From assembly GCA_027314595.1 (NCBI GenBank), contig DAHVAN010000143.1:1-53169 (forward strand): DNA of 53,169 bases. Reading direction: 5' to 3'. The translations under genes and the position numbers were made by a program. Source of the stretch: Actinomycetota bacterium (GTDB taxonomy: Bacteria; Actinomycetota; Actinomycetes; Streptosporangiales; Streptosporangiaceae). Below, piece after piece: positions 37,252 through 44,769 of the stretch; positions within the stretch are counted from its first letter, which is position 1; every line of letters starts with the position of its first letter. Below the pieces are notes generated by a model, which was not told where the DNA came from, searched no databases, and saw only the letters and a list, made by a program, of their open reading frames with translations.

Positions 37252-38133
37252 GTGCCGGAAGTGCGCAGTCCTACGGTTCGCCGCCGAGAGCTGGGCGCGC
37301 TGCTGCGGGCGCTCCGTCAAGAGCGTGGGCTGACTGTCGAGAATGTGGCAGAGCGCTTGCTGTGCTCGCCTTCCAAGGTTTCCCGGATGGAGACCGGCCA
37401 GCGCGGAGCGACCCTCCGCGATGTCCGTGACCTGTGCGACATCTACGGCGTTACTGACATGGCTCAGCGCGACCACATGGCAAGGCTGGCGACCGAAGGG
37501 AAGCAGCAGGGGTGGTGGCAGGGCTTCGAACTCGACTACTTCAGCACCTACGTCGGGCTTGAGGAAGAGGCCACATCGCTCAGGTACTACCAGTCGGCTG
37601 CTGTCCCCGGACTTTTGCAGACGCAGGCGTATACCCGCGCGATGCATGAAATCGTACGGCCGAAACTCGCCGCCGAGCGAATTGACCGGATGATCGAGGT
37701 TCGGCTGAAGCGTCAGCAATTGCTCGTCAGGGATCCGCCGCTGCGTGTGTGGGCAATCCTCGACGAGGCAGTGCTGCACCGCCACGTGGGCGGGGCGTCC
37801 GTTATGAAGGATCAACTGCGCCGCCTGGCTGAGGTGGCGATGCTGCCACACGTGACGATTCAGGTCATTCCATTCAGCGCGGGCGCGCACCCAGCCATGG
37901 AAAGTACGTTCAACATCCTAGATTTCCAGCCGCCAACCCCTAGTGTAGTCTATGTTGAAGGGCTGGCCGGCTTCATGTATCTTGAGCGACCCCAGGATAT
38001 CAGCCGGTACCAGCTGGTTTTTGAACACCTAAGCACCCAAGCGCTCGCTCCACGAGAGTCGATCGAACTGATATCGGAAACTGGCGGGAAATACGCGGAC
38101 ATCGGGCTTCCCGCCGAACGTAGTGCAAGGTAA
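37252..38133 (+). CDS. XRE-family regulator with DUF5753 domain (WhiJ-like)
   Basis: 293 aa from GTG 37252 (VPEVRSPTVRRRELGALLRALRQERGLTVENVAERLLCSPSKVSRMETGQRGATLRDV). Residues 10-65 are a helix-turn-helix of the XRE class; residues 100-285 are the DUF5753 sensor-like domain (YFSTYVGLEEEATSLRYYQSAAVPGLLQTQAYTRAMHE, LDEAVLHRHVGG, IQVIPFSAGAHPAMES, YVEGLAGFMYLE). In Streptomyces such regulators come as WhiJ-type sets with DUF397 partners that counteract repression; two DUF397 genes follow here. The GTG start is preferred over the longer frame from 37174 because of the AAGGAAG site. Likely autoregulated through the palindromes upstream. Confidence 0.85.
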   Translation: MPEVRSPTVRRRELGALLRALRQERGLTVENVAERLLCSPSKVSRMETGQRGATLRDVRDLCDIYGVTDMAQRDHMARLATEGKQQGWWQGFELDYFSTYVGLEEEATSLRYYQSAAVPGLLQTQAYTRAMHEIVRPKLAAERIDRMIEVRLKRQQLLVRDPPLRVWAILDEAVLHRHVGGASVMKDQLRRLAEVAMLPHVTIQVIPFSAGAHPAMESTFNILDFQPPTPSVVYVEGLAGFMYLERPQDISRYQLVFEHLSTQALAPRESIELISETGGKYADIGLPAERSAR

Positions 38134-38218
38134 ATGCAAGGACATGACCATATTATAAGTTTCATCGGTCATGACAGGGCTTCGTTAACTCAAACGAGCG
38201 TGGAATAGAGACACTACA

Positions 38219-38437
38219 ATGTCCTTGCCTCAGGGCACGCCGAGCCGCCTGAACTGGCGGAAGGCTACATACAGCATCGCCAACGGCGATTGCGCGGAAG
38301 TGGCGTCTGTCGCCGGAAGCGTGATCGTTCGGGACACAAAAGACCCATACGAACTGGTTCTCTCCTACCCGTCCGATTCTTGGCGCTTGTTTATCAAGCG
38401 GGCGCAACAAGGCGCCTACGACGCGCTGCGCCTATAA
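38219..38437 (+). CDS. DUF397 protein
   Basis: 72 aa (MSLPQGTPSRLNWRKATYS...GDCAEVASVAGSVIVRDTKDPYELVLSYPSDSWRLFIK). The S-x-G-D/N-C-V/A-E-V-A-x...V-x-V-R-D-S/T-K-D core is the DUF397 signature. These short proteins accompany XRE/DUF5753 regulators and modulate them. It is 85 bases after the regulator, same strand. Confidence 0.85.
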   Translation: MSLPQGTPSRLNWRKATYSIANGDCAEVASVAGSVIVRDTKDPYELVLSYPSDSWRLFIKRAQQGAYDALRL

Positions 38438-38681
38438 CGGTGTTCGCGGCGCGTCATTCGGCGCCGGTGTAGCACGGAGCGAGTGGCTTGGAGTAACGGG
38501 CCGTCTGGAGTGGTGAGCGTGAGGGACTCTGGGAAGTTGCGCCTCGCGGCACGGACGGCCCTTACTTTCTGGATTCCTGCGTCTCAGTTCTAACTGAGAT
38601 CGCAGTTGCCCTGTGTGCACCGTTAGCGCTTCATCGCGGATGTTACGATGTGATTTCGCCACTCGTAAGCAGGGTGATCGC

Positions 38682-38912
38682 ATGGCATCAGCGGACACAG
38701 CGGCGGGTCAGTCCGCATGGCGAGAATCGCGCCGCAGTGTCGGGAACGGCGCATGTGTCGAAGTCGCATCTGCCGAAGACGGCATCATGGTGCGGGATTC
38801 GGCTGATCCAGCGGGCCCCATGATCCGGTACACGGCTCGTGCGTGGCTTGCTTTCCTGACTGCCACCAAGACCGGCAGCTCCCGGAGCCGCGCTCAGACC
38901 TTGGTGCGGTAG
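38682..38912 (+). CDS. DUF397 protein, second copy
   Basis: 76 aa from ATG 38682 (AGGG upstream). [47 protein letters not shown] matches the DUF397 core and diverges from the first copy. Its last 19 bases overlap the end of the convergent dcd gene. The 244 bases between the two DUF397 genes hold no gene I can support. Confidence 0.8.
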   Translation: MASADTAAGQSAWRESRRSVGNGACVEVASAEDGIMVRDSADPAGPMIRYTARAWLAFLTATKTGSSRSRAQTLVR

Positions 38913-39469
38913 AAGTTGAGGTAGGAGCGCGACGGGGTGGGGCCGCGCTGGTCCTGGTACCGCGAGCCGTACACGGGCGAGCCGTACGGGAATTCGGCGG
39001 GGGAACTGGTCCGGAACAGGCACAGCTGGCCGATCTTCATGCCCGGCCAGAGCTTGATGGGCAGCGTCGCCACATTGGAGAGCTCGAGCGTCACGTGGCC
39101 GGAGAAGCCAGGGTCGATCCAGCCCGCGGTTGAGTGCGTAAGCAGGCCAAGCCTGCCAAGGCTGGACTTCCCCTCCAGCCGGCCGGCGACGTCGTCCGGC
39201 AGTGTCACGACCTCGTAGGTGGAGGCCAGGACGAACTCGCCGGGGTGCAGCACGAAGGGCTCCTCGCCGTCCGTCTCCACTAGGCGGGTCAGGTCGGGCT
39301 GCTCGACCGCGGGGTCGATGTGCGGGTAGCGGTGGTTCTCGAACACCCTGAAGTACCGGTCAAGCCGGACGTCGATGCTGGACGGCTGGATGAGATCCGG
39401 CGCGTACGGATCGAGCTTCACCCGCCCGGCGCCGACCTCGGCCTTGATGTCACGATCAGAGAGGAGCAC
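38894..39469 (-). CDS. dcd: dCTP deaminase
   Basis: 191 aa from GTG 39469 ([12 protein letters not shown] in the mature reading). [17 protein letters not shown] near 28, [35 protein letters not shown] near 98-132 with the catalytic Glu/Arg region (SSLGR), and QLCLFR near 148. It deaminates dCTP to dUTP, or to dUMP in the bifunctional actinobacterial type, for thymidylate synthesis. It lies beside tRNA-Gly(CCC) and is a chromosomal landmark between two mobile-element-derived segments. Confidence 0.93.
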   Translation of the reverse strand: MLLSDRDIKAEVGAGRVKLDPYAPDLIQPSSIDVRLDRYFRVFENHRYPHIDPAVEQPDLTRLVETDGEEPFVLHPGEFVLASTYEVVTLPDDVAGRLEGKSSLGRLGLLTHSTAGWIDPGFSGHVTLELSNVATLPIKLWPGMKIGQLCLFRTSSPAEFPYGSPVYGSRYQDQRGPTPSRSYLNFYRTKV

Positions 39470-39549
39470 GCGAGCAACCTACCTGTTCCGGTACGATGTC
39501 TGCGCAGGCACCACGAAGACTCGTGCCGCCAGGCAGTTCAGCGGTGCAC

Positions 39550-39623
39550 GCGGGTGTAGTTCAATGGCAGAACATCAGCTTCCCAAGCTGACAGTGCGGG
39601 TTCGATTCCCGTCACCCGCTCCA
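39550..39623 (+). tRNA. tRNA-Gly(CCC), probable integration site of the neighbouring AICE
   Basis: Acceptor GCGGGTG pairs with CACCCGC; discriminator T at 39620 and encoded CCA at 39621-39623. The anticodon stem CAGCT/AGCTG encloses TTCCCAA, giving anticodon CCC. An integrase relic with the xis-rep-korSA module starts a few hundred bases downstream, and AICEs commonly use tRNA 3' ends as attachment sites. No second copy of the 3' end was found in this window. Confidence 0.93.
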
Positions 39624-39628
39624 ACGCA

Positions 39629-39667
39629 AAGGCCCAGGTCGGAAGCAGATTCCGAACACTGGGCCTT
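39629..39667 (+). terminator. hairpin after tRNA-Gly
   Basis: AAGGCCCAG at 39629-39637 pairs with CTGGGCCTT at 39659-39667, and inner TCGGAA (39639-39644) pairs with TTCCGA (39650-39655). Probable tRNA transcript terminator; no long T-tract. Confidence 0.6.
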
Positions 39668-39675
39668 CAGTCGTC

Positions 39676-39996
39676 TTAGGCTCTGAATCCCTGTCGTGCC
39701 ATTAGCGTGCCATTAACCAGCGTCGCTGCCGTCGGGGTGCTCTCTCGCGCCAGCGCGACACGGGTAACGTTTTCGATAGTGTCGTCCGCAGCGGCGATGT
39801 TCGGATCACGTTTCATCACGCCAAGCGTTCTGCGTGACTTCCAGCCAACGATGTCTGTTAGCTCGCCTCGCGTCAGGTATCCCCGTATAGCGATCGCATC
39901 GTGCGTGGTGCCCAGGAGCCGGTTCTCCTGCGCTGATACCTCTCCGTTGGCGTAACGCTTGCTCCAATGGTGGACGAAATCCGCGTCCAAGAGCAT
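39676..39996 (-). CDS. hypothetical protein of the AICE left end
   Basis: 106 aa (MLLDADFVHHWSKRYANGEVSAQENRLLGTTHDAI...YLTRGELTDIVGWKSRRT). I do not recognise a domain. The N-terminal W-S-x-R-Y and Y-L-T-x-x-E-L-x-x-I-V-x-W-K-S segments look conserved, but the C-terminus (STPTAATLVNGTLMARQGFRA) looks short, so the gene may be truncated by a frameshift. It sits between tRNA-Gly and the integrase relic. Confidence 0.5.
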   Translation of the reverse strand: MLLDADFVHHWSKRYANGEVSAQENRLLGTTHDAIAIRGYLTRGELTDIVGWKSRRTLGVMKRDPNIAAADDTIENVTRVALARESTPTAATLVNGTLMARQGFRA

Positions 39997-40073
39997 CGTT
40001 GTCCCCTCTCAATCGTCGGGCGCCAGTTCGTGAGGTAGTCCGAACCGGCGCCCTTAGATTGTGGGGTACCTCA

Positions 40074-41157
40074 CTAGCCAGCGGGCACGAGGACTCCGGC
40101 TAGGCCGTCGTCCCCGTCGTCGTCCTGGCGCTGCTCGTCGTCAACGTGCTTGTCGATCGCGTCGGTGATGGCCTTGTCCGCGCCGCGTGCCTCGTGCTGG
40201 TAGATCATGGCGGCTCGTTCGGAGTCGTGGCCCATCCTGGCCATGAGGTCGCGCAGTCCGGCCCCGCTGTTGGCGGCGAACTGGTTGCCGGTGTGTCGCA
40301 GGTCGGGCCCGTACCCGGACGGTGCGGGCCGTCAGGTCGAGGTCGGCCCGGGTGTGAGTGCGGAGACTTCACCCCACCGCAGGCTGGCGAACGTGGCCAG
40401 CAGGACCAGCGCGCGGAACCGCTGGTCTTGGGTGCTGTCGGCCAGGCCGTCCCCGGCCATCTTCCACAGCGCCCGCTCGGCTTCGCCCCGGGTGGCCCAC
40501 CGGCCCGGGGCGGTCTGCATGACGCCGTGCCGGGCGAACCGGACCCGGTAGCCGGCCGGGGTGCCGCGGACGTTGCCCACCGGCCGCATTCCCACCCGGT
40601 CGGCCAATGCGTAGACCTGGCGGACGGTCAGCACCGGCCGCTCCGCTGCGTGCTCGTCACCGGCCCCCCGCAGTCGGCACGGGTTCTTAGGCAGCACCGC
40701 GTCGTCGACCGCGGTAGTCATGACGGCCCGCAGCAGCCGGTACGCCTTCGCCGCCATCGATACCGACACGCCGTTGGCCAGGAGCTTCGCCCGCCATTCC
40801 CGCACGATCGCGGCCGACATCTTGCCCACCGGCACGGCCCCGATGTACGGCATGATGTGCTTGCTGAGGAGCCAGCGGGTACAGGTCGACGGTCCGGGGT
40901 CGCAGTCCGGGCCGCTGGGTGATCCAGTCAGCGGCGTAGTCGTCCAGACGCGCTTTCCCCGCGTCTGGGTCGGTCCATGTGCCTGCCGCTAGCTCGGCTT
41001 CGATGAGCACGAGCGCCCGTTCCGCGTCGCCCTTGCGCCCGAATGTCGTCGGGCCGGGGCGCATCTGCCCGTCTGGGCCGGGGTACCGGATCTGGTACCG
41101 GCCGGACGGGAGCTTACGCAGGGTTCCGAATCGGCGGTGACCATCCTTGTTGGCCAT
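40074..41157 (-). pseudogene. tyrosine site-specific recombinase (AICE integrase), broken by frameshifts and an internal deletion
   Basis: The N-terminus (MANKDGHRRFGTLRKLPSGRYQIRYPGPDGQMR..., from ATG 41157) is the usual SAM-like integrase start. An extra base near 40877 shifts it; the core continues from MPYIGAVPVGKMSAAIVREWRAKL to ATFASLRWGEVSAL, which has the first catalytic Arg. Two extra bases near 40355 shift it again, and after DLDLTARTVRVR about 100 residues expected in this family are missing. The C-terminus DLRHTGNQFAANSGAGLRDLMARMGHDSERAAMIYQHEARGADKAI, with the Arg-His and catalytic Tyr region, is present to TAG 40074. The middle, including the catalytic His/Lys part, is gone, so it cannot be functional as sequenced. 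Confidence 0.82.
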
Positions 41158-41158
41158 G

Positions 41159-41407
41159 TCAGGCCACTCCCTTCAACTTGGGCCGCAGGCTTGCGGCGGT
41201 AAGCGGCGGGACCTTCCCCGCCTCGATGAAGGCGGCCAGCGCGGATTCGGCGATCCGCACGTGTCGGCCGACCTTGACGAACTCGATGCGCCGCTCGGCT
41301 ATCAGGCGGCGGATGAACCGCACAGTGGTGTCGAGGCGATCGGCGGCCGCCTCGACCGACAGGAGTTGCTCGGCCAGCCGCGTGTCTGGCGTCGTCTTCG
41401 TGGTCAC
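41159..41407 (-). CDS. xis: excisionase-type DNA-binding protein (helix-turn-helix)
   Basis: 82 aa from GTG 41407 (AGGAG five bases upstream), overlapping the rep stop as GTGA. LLSVEAAADRLDTTVRFIRRLIAERRIEFVKVGRHVRIAESALAAFIEAGKV is the MerR-like HTH_17 excisionase fold. It ends two bases before the integrase start, the normal xis-int arrangement in AICEs. It would bend DNA to promote excision with the integrase, which is broken here. Confidence 0.82.
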   Translation of the reverse strand: MTTKTTPDTRLAEQLLSVEAAADRLDTTVRFIRRLIAERRIEFVKVGRHVRIAESALAAFIEAGKVPPLTAASLRPKLKGVA

Positions 41408-42531
41408 TGGCACTCCTGGTCGGTGTAGGCGGGGCAGTCGCACTTGGTGCAGGGCTTGTTGCGGTAGCGGCCGTTCACGCCGTGCCAGAGGGTCAGGTGG
41501 CCGCACTGGGCGCAGGCACCGGGGCCACCGGGCACCGCTTCGCCGCGGCTGAGCCGGTCGGCCGCGTTGACGACCGCCAAGGGGACGGGGACACCGGGGA
41601 CACCTGTCCCCGGCTCGTGTCCCCACTTGTCACCGGGATCGGCGCAGGCAGGAAGGGGTTCGGGGACACCGGGGACACCGGGGACACTTTCCGGTGTCAC
41701 CGCGCGGGACACGGTGCCGCGGATCGCGACGTGGACGTGCGGCGCAAGTCTGCGTTGCGGCTCGATCGCGGCGAAGTATTGCACGTCGTAGCCGACGAGG
41801 CGGCGCAGGTTCTGGATGAACCGGTCGAACAGCGCCGCGAAGTGCAGCGCGTCCCGCCCCGCCCGCACATAGTCGTAGCTGTCCGAGTCGACTGGCGTCC
41901 CCTCGCTGGTCACCTGGCCATACGAGGGACAGGTGAGCGTCACGAACAGGGACGGCCGGAAGGTCTTGCCGTCCGGTGCGGTGTAGGACTTGCCAACCGT
42001 GCGAGGGTCGGCGGTGCGCCTGGGCAGCGGCGCGGCGTCCTGCCGCCGCCTGGTGGAGCGGTGCCGACGCTGCGGCCGGGCCGGGAGCACGTTGCCGCGC
42101 ATTCCGGCACCGTTGATCTCCTCGTCCAGGTCGCTGAGCAACTCGTCCAGCTCGGCCGCATCCCAGCCCGGAGCGTCGCCGCCATCGTGCATGACCTGGG
42201 CGTCGGCGCGCTTTTCTATCCACCACTTCTGCTGATCGGTCGACTCGTCACGCTGGATGACCGGCTCGTGCTCGAGGTGCCAGCCCTCCCGGCATTGCGC
42301 GGCGCGCAGGTTCTTGGCGCGCTCGGCGCACGGCGGGCACACGCTGGCCAGGGTGTGCCCACACGGAACCAGCACCGGCTCAACCTCACCAGTCGCCAAG
42401 TCGGTGCGGCGCAGCTGAACCGGGCGGATGCATGCGCCGTGTTCTATGGCCAGGTCCTTAACCACGTCGCGGGCCAGCGGCATCGACAACCGCTCGGCCC
42501 GTGTCCCCATGCGCCGGTCAGTGTTGGTCAC
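41404..42531 (-). CDS. RepSA-type replication initiator, with a non-cognate C-terminus
   Basis: 375 aa from GTG 42531. Residues 1-240 match RepSA-type initiators of pSAM2-like elements: CPPCAERAKNLRAAQCREGWHLEHEP zinc-like N-terminus, SYTAPDGKTFRPSLFVTLTCPSYGQV, SYDYVRAGRDALHFAALFDRFIQNLRRLVGYDVQYFAAIEPQRRLAPHVHVAIRGT with the HUH metal site (PHVHVA). After AIRGTVSRA the usual Rep C-terminal half, which should contain the nicking Tyr, is absent. It is replaced by a Gly-Val-Pro-repeat segment and a 4-Cys zinc-ribbon end (CAQCGHLTLWHG...PCTKCDC) that looks like the tail of another element gene. A deletion fused the two in frame. Replication function is doubtful. Confidence 0.75.
   Translation of the reverse strand: MTNTDRRMGTRAERLSMPLARDVVKDLAIEHGACIRPVQLRRTDLATGEVEPVLVPCGHTLASVCPPCAERAKNLRAAQCREGWHLEHEPVIQRDESTDQQKWWIEKRADAQVMHDGGDAPGWDAAELDELLSDLDEEINGAGMRGNVLPARPQRRHRSTRRRQDAAPLPRRTADPRTVGKSYTAPDGKTFRPSLFVTLTCPSYGQVTSEGTPVDSDSYDYVRAGRDALHFAALFDRFIQNLRRLVGYDVQYFAAIEPQRRLAPHVHVAIRGTVSRAVTPESVPGVPGVPEPLPACADPGDKWGHEPGTGVPGVPVPLAVVNAADRLSRGEAVPGGPGACAQCGHLTLWHGVNGRYRNKPCTKCDCPAYTDQECQ
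41587..41687. repeat. GGGGACACC short tandem repeats inside rep
   Basis: GGGGACACC occurs at 41587-41595 and 41596-41604, and again at 41662-41670, 41671-41679 and partially at 41680-41687. In the rep frame they encode Val-Pro-Gly repeats in the foreign C-terminus, close to where conserved Rep sequence ends. Confidence 0.7.
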
Positions 42532-42694
42532 CCGGCATCACCCCGTCGTGGTTGTCGGTGAAGTCCCATCGGTCGGAGTAGCCACAGGCCCGGCACTCGG
42601 CGATCTGCACCGGTTCGCCGTGGCCGAGGAGAACCAGCCCGGCAGCGCAGACCGGGCACGGCTCGTCGGTGAGCCACACAGTCGTCGGTGTCAT
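42518..42694 (-). CDS. small zinc-ribbon protein of the AICE
   Basis: 58 aa from ATG 42694: MTPTTVWLTDEPCPVCAAG...IAECRACGYSDRWDFTD. Two CxxC pairs (CPVC near 13, CRAC near 34) form a zinc-ribbon. It overlaps the tra remnant upstream by four bases and the rep start downstream by 14 bases, so it is part of the coupled operon. Such small zinc proteins occur in AICE replication operons; the role is unknown. Confidence 0.68.
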   Translation of the reverse strand: MTPTTVWLTDEPCPVCAAGLVLLGHGEPVQIAECRACGYSDRWDFTDNHDGVMPGDQH

Positions 42695-42956
42695 TCGTCA
42701 CCGCCCGGCAGCGGCCGGTAGGAGATGGCGGCCGCCATGGCGCGGATATCGTCGTCGGTCACATAAGCGGCGCGGACTCGGATCGGGTCGGGGGAGCCCT
42801 CCAGTCGGACGTAGCCGACCCCGGCTCCGGTCTCGGGGAGTGGGTCACCAAATGCGGTGTCTGGTATACCGGCGAGCGCCACACCGGCACGGCGAACGGG
42901 TCGGGGTTGTCGACCTGGGCGAGCTGCTCACCCGCCACCGGGCGCCGGGAAGTCAT
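42691..42956 (-). pseudogene. FtsK/SpoIIIE-type transfer protein (Tra) remnant: both ends fused, middle deleted
   Basis: ATG 42956 has GAGAGG upstream. The first 34 residues (MTSRRPVAGEQLAQVDNPDPFAVPVWRSPVYQTP) resemble the N-terminus of AICE FtsK-like proteins. In the next frame the gene ends FGDPLPETGAGVGYVRLEGSPDPIRVRAAYVTDDDIRAMA, the typical C-terminal end. Hundreds of residues including the membrane and ATPase parts are missing, so conjugal transfer by this element is not possible. Confidence 0.7.
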
Positions 42957-43046
42957 AAGATCAAGACCTCTCTGCGGTTTGCTGACCAGGGGAGAAACCG
43001 GGGGCGGCTGAAGGTTCCAGCTTCAGCCGCCCCGCCTGTTACGTGC

Positions 43047-43346
43047 TCAGGCCGCATGGACGTCCGCGGCCTTGCCATTGCCGTTGTCATCGGTTGCGGT
43101 CTGCCCGGCGTGGAGCCGCTCGACCTCGGCGGCAAACACCTGCACCTCGCGGACCAGCGCCCGGGCGAAGTTCAACGCCACCTCATCCACGCGCTCAGAC
43201 CTGATGCAGATGCCGATCGACACAGACCCGGCATCCACGTCGAGGATTGGCGTGCGGTCGGAATAGGCGCAGCACCGAACCAGCCAGTCGGCGCCCACAT
43301 GCAGGCCCAGCCGAGAGAACGAGTCATCAGCCTGCTTGCTGCTCAT
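43047..43346 (-). CDS. small conserved AICE protein
   Basis: 99 aa from ATG 43346, overlapping the pra-like stop by four bases (ATGA). MSSKQADDSFSRLGLHVGADWLVRCCAYSDRTPILDVDAGSVSIGICIRSERVDEVALNFARALVREVQVFAAEVERL. It is alpha/beta with no membrane segment or recognised domain; the family is known to me only from AICEs between pra and tra. Function unknown. Confidence 0.6.
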   Translation of the reverse strand: MSSKQADDSFSRLGLHVGADWLVRCCAYSDRTPILDVDAGSVSIGICIRSERVDEVALNFARALVREVQVFAAEVERLHAGQTATDDNGNGKAADVHAA

Positions 43347-43717
43347 GCCGCCGCCTCCCGCCCGTCCTGACCCGGGCGACCGGATGGACGGCCCGGAGCG
43401 CGAAGCCCGGTTGCCTTGAGCGAGTAGCCGAGCCTGCCCGCCTGCGTGACGTATGGCGTCACGGTCAGACTGGTGAACTCCACCGGCACGAACGGCGCCC
43501 CGGCCGGACCGGACGGCAGTACCGGCTGAACCTGCGCCGCCAGCTTCACTTTGACCGTGCGGGAACGTGCCGTCTTATCGGCGTCGATCACCTCGACCAC
43601 CCACAGCGGCAGCCCGGTCGCCTTGTCCTTGGACTGGACGAACCGGCCGTTGCTGGAGGCGTCGAAGTCCCGCACCGGCTCGAACGCGCCCGCCGCGTAC
43701 ACCCCGTCCGGGAACAC
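43343..43717 (-). CDS. Pra-like activator of replication, integration and excision
   Basis: 124 aa from GTG 43717. The core (AFEPVRDFDASSNGRFVQSKDKATGLPLWVVEVIDADKTARSRTVKVKLAAQVQPV...PVEFTSLTVTPYVTQAGRLGYSLKATGLRAPG) matches the family called plasmid replication, integration and excision activator. Related proteins begin about 14 residues further upstream (LQGPIPIEFGLVFPDGV), and that extra segment is encoded here (43718-43760) but has no ATG or GTG before an in-frame TGA. The start is thus either the GTG or a rare codon. KorSA-like operators lie upstream, as in pSAM2 where KorSA represses pra. Confidence 0.72.
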   Translation of the reverse strand: MFPDGVYAAGAFEPVRDFDASSNGRFVQSKDKATGLPLWVVEVIDADKTARSRTVKVKLAAQVQPVLPSGPAGAPFVPVEFTSLTVTPYVTQAGRLGYSLKATGLRAPGRPSGRPGQDGREAAA

Positions 43718-43784
43718 CAGCCCGAACTCGATAGGAATAGGACCCTGTAGAGGCTCTTGGCATCACTGCTTTCCTGGTCGAATT

Positions 43785-43843
43785 TGACTTGACTTGTCAG
43801 GTTTGATCCGACCATATGCACCGCTACCTGACTTGTCAAGTCA
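43785..43843. promoter_or_regulatory. KorSA-like operators upstream of the pra-like gene
   Basis: TGACTTGTCAAGTCA at 43829-43843 is a palindrome with perfect 7-bp arms about T. A related site TGACTTGACTTGTCA is at 43785-43799. Both contain ACTTGTCA (43792-43799; 43831-43838), the motif repeated again upstream of the GntR regulator. They lie between that regulator and the pra-like gene. Confidence 0.7.
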
Positions 43844-43883
43844 AGGAGCTAGTAGTTCTGGCGATTTCAGGCGAGGCTGCTAC

Positions 43884-44615
43884 CTAGGCGAAGGGGTAAG
43901 CGTCGTGGATCTCGTGCCGGTCTCCGGGAAGCACGAGGTCAGTCACCAGGACCGGCCGCGCGGTCGCGTCGTAGGCGGTGACAATCACGTTGAGCACCGG
44001 AATGTCGGCGGCCACCTGGAGCAGCCCAGCCTCTTCGCCGGTCGGCTTACGCGCGGAGATCCGCTCGACCGCGTGGTCGAGGCGGATCTTCTTGCGCCCC
44101 TGGAGGTGGTGCCGGATGCTTTCGCCGAGCAGTTCCGGCGAGGCTAGGTCAGTGCCCGCGGCCAGCTCCAGCGGCAGCCACAGCGACGCCAGTTCCACCG
44201 GAGTGCCCTCATCGCTGAGCACCCGCTGCCGCAGGAACGCCTGGGCGCCTGGCTCTAGGCCGAGCAGTGTCCTTACGTACGCTGGGGCGAGCTTAACCCC
44301 AGCTTGCACCAGCTCGCCGGACAGCGCCGTCTCGAAGACTTCCAGTGCACTCTCAGCCGGGCGGGTCCGCTCCGCGCCGGCTAGCGCCGGACGGCCGCGC
44401 ACGAAACTGCCCTTGCCCTGCTGCGTGTCGATCCACCCGTCCTGACGCAGCGACGACAGCGCCTTGACGATCGTCGGACGGGACACCCGGAAGTCAGCGA
44501 CAAGCTGATGCTCTGACGGCAGCAGCGACCCCGGCGGGTACTTCCCCGCCTCGATCCGCCGCCTGATCTCAGCGACCACCTGGGCATACTTCGGTGGCGC
44601 GTAGTCGAAACTCAT
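43884..44615 (-). CDS. KorSA-like GntR-family repressor with UTRA domain
   Basis: 243 aa from ATG 44615. Winged helix residues 7-75 (YAQVVAEIRRRIEAGKYPPGSLLPSEHQLVADFRVSRPTIVKALSSLRQDGWIDTQQGKGSFVRG) and an effector-binding UTRA domain from about 90 to 240 (RQRVLSDEGTPVELASLWLPLELA...ISARKPTGEEAGLLQVAADIPVLNVIVTAYDATARPVLVTDLVLPGDRHEI). In pSAM2, KorSA of this family represses pra and so element excision and replication. The operator motif ACTTGTCA is found on both sides, so autoregulation is likely. Confidence 0.88.
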   Translation of the reverse strand: MSFDYAPPKYAQVVAEIRRRIEAGKYPPGSLLPSEHQLVADFRVSRPTIVKALSSLRQDGWIDTQQGKGSFVRGRPALAGAERTRPAESALEVFETALSGELVQAGVKLAPAYVRTLLGLEPGAQAFLRQRVLSDEGTPVELASLWLPLELAAGTDLASPELLGESIRHHLQGRKKIRLDHAVERISARKPTGEEAGLLQVAADIPVLNVIVTAYDATARPVLVTDLVLPGDRHEIHDAYPFA

Positions 44616-44636
44616 GCTGCCCGCCCGAACTCGACT

Positions 44637-44680
44637 GTTGACCTATCAGGAAACCATATAGGTGTCAACTTAACTTGTCA
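44637..44680. promoter_or_regulatory. inverted repeat and ACTTGTCA box upstream of the GntR repressor
   Basis: GTTGACCTAT (44637-44646) and ATAGGTGTCAAC (44658-44669) form an imperfect inverted repeat with a two-base insert. ACTTGTCA follows at 44673-44680, identical to the two boxes at the pra side. This is the probable autoregulatory operator of the repressor starting at 44615. Confidence 0.6.
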
Positions 44681-44769
44681 CGCGTAAGCCGAGAATCAGC
44701 TCACGATGACGTACAGGGTGGGGTGGCTGTTGTAAGCGCCGTACTCCACTGCACCGCCGCCCCGGAGCT

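Noticed and set aside
41587-41687. GGGGACACC repeats considered as a CRISPR or origin repeat array
   Set aside because: Repeat unit is 9 bases with no spacers and lies in frame in a coding region (Val-Pro-Gly repeats).
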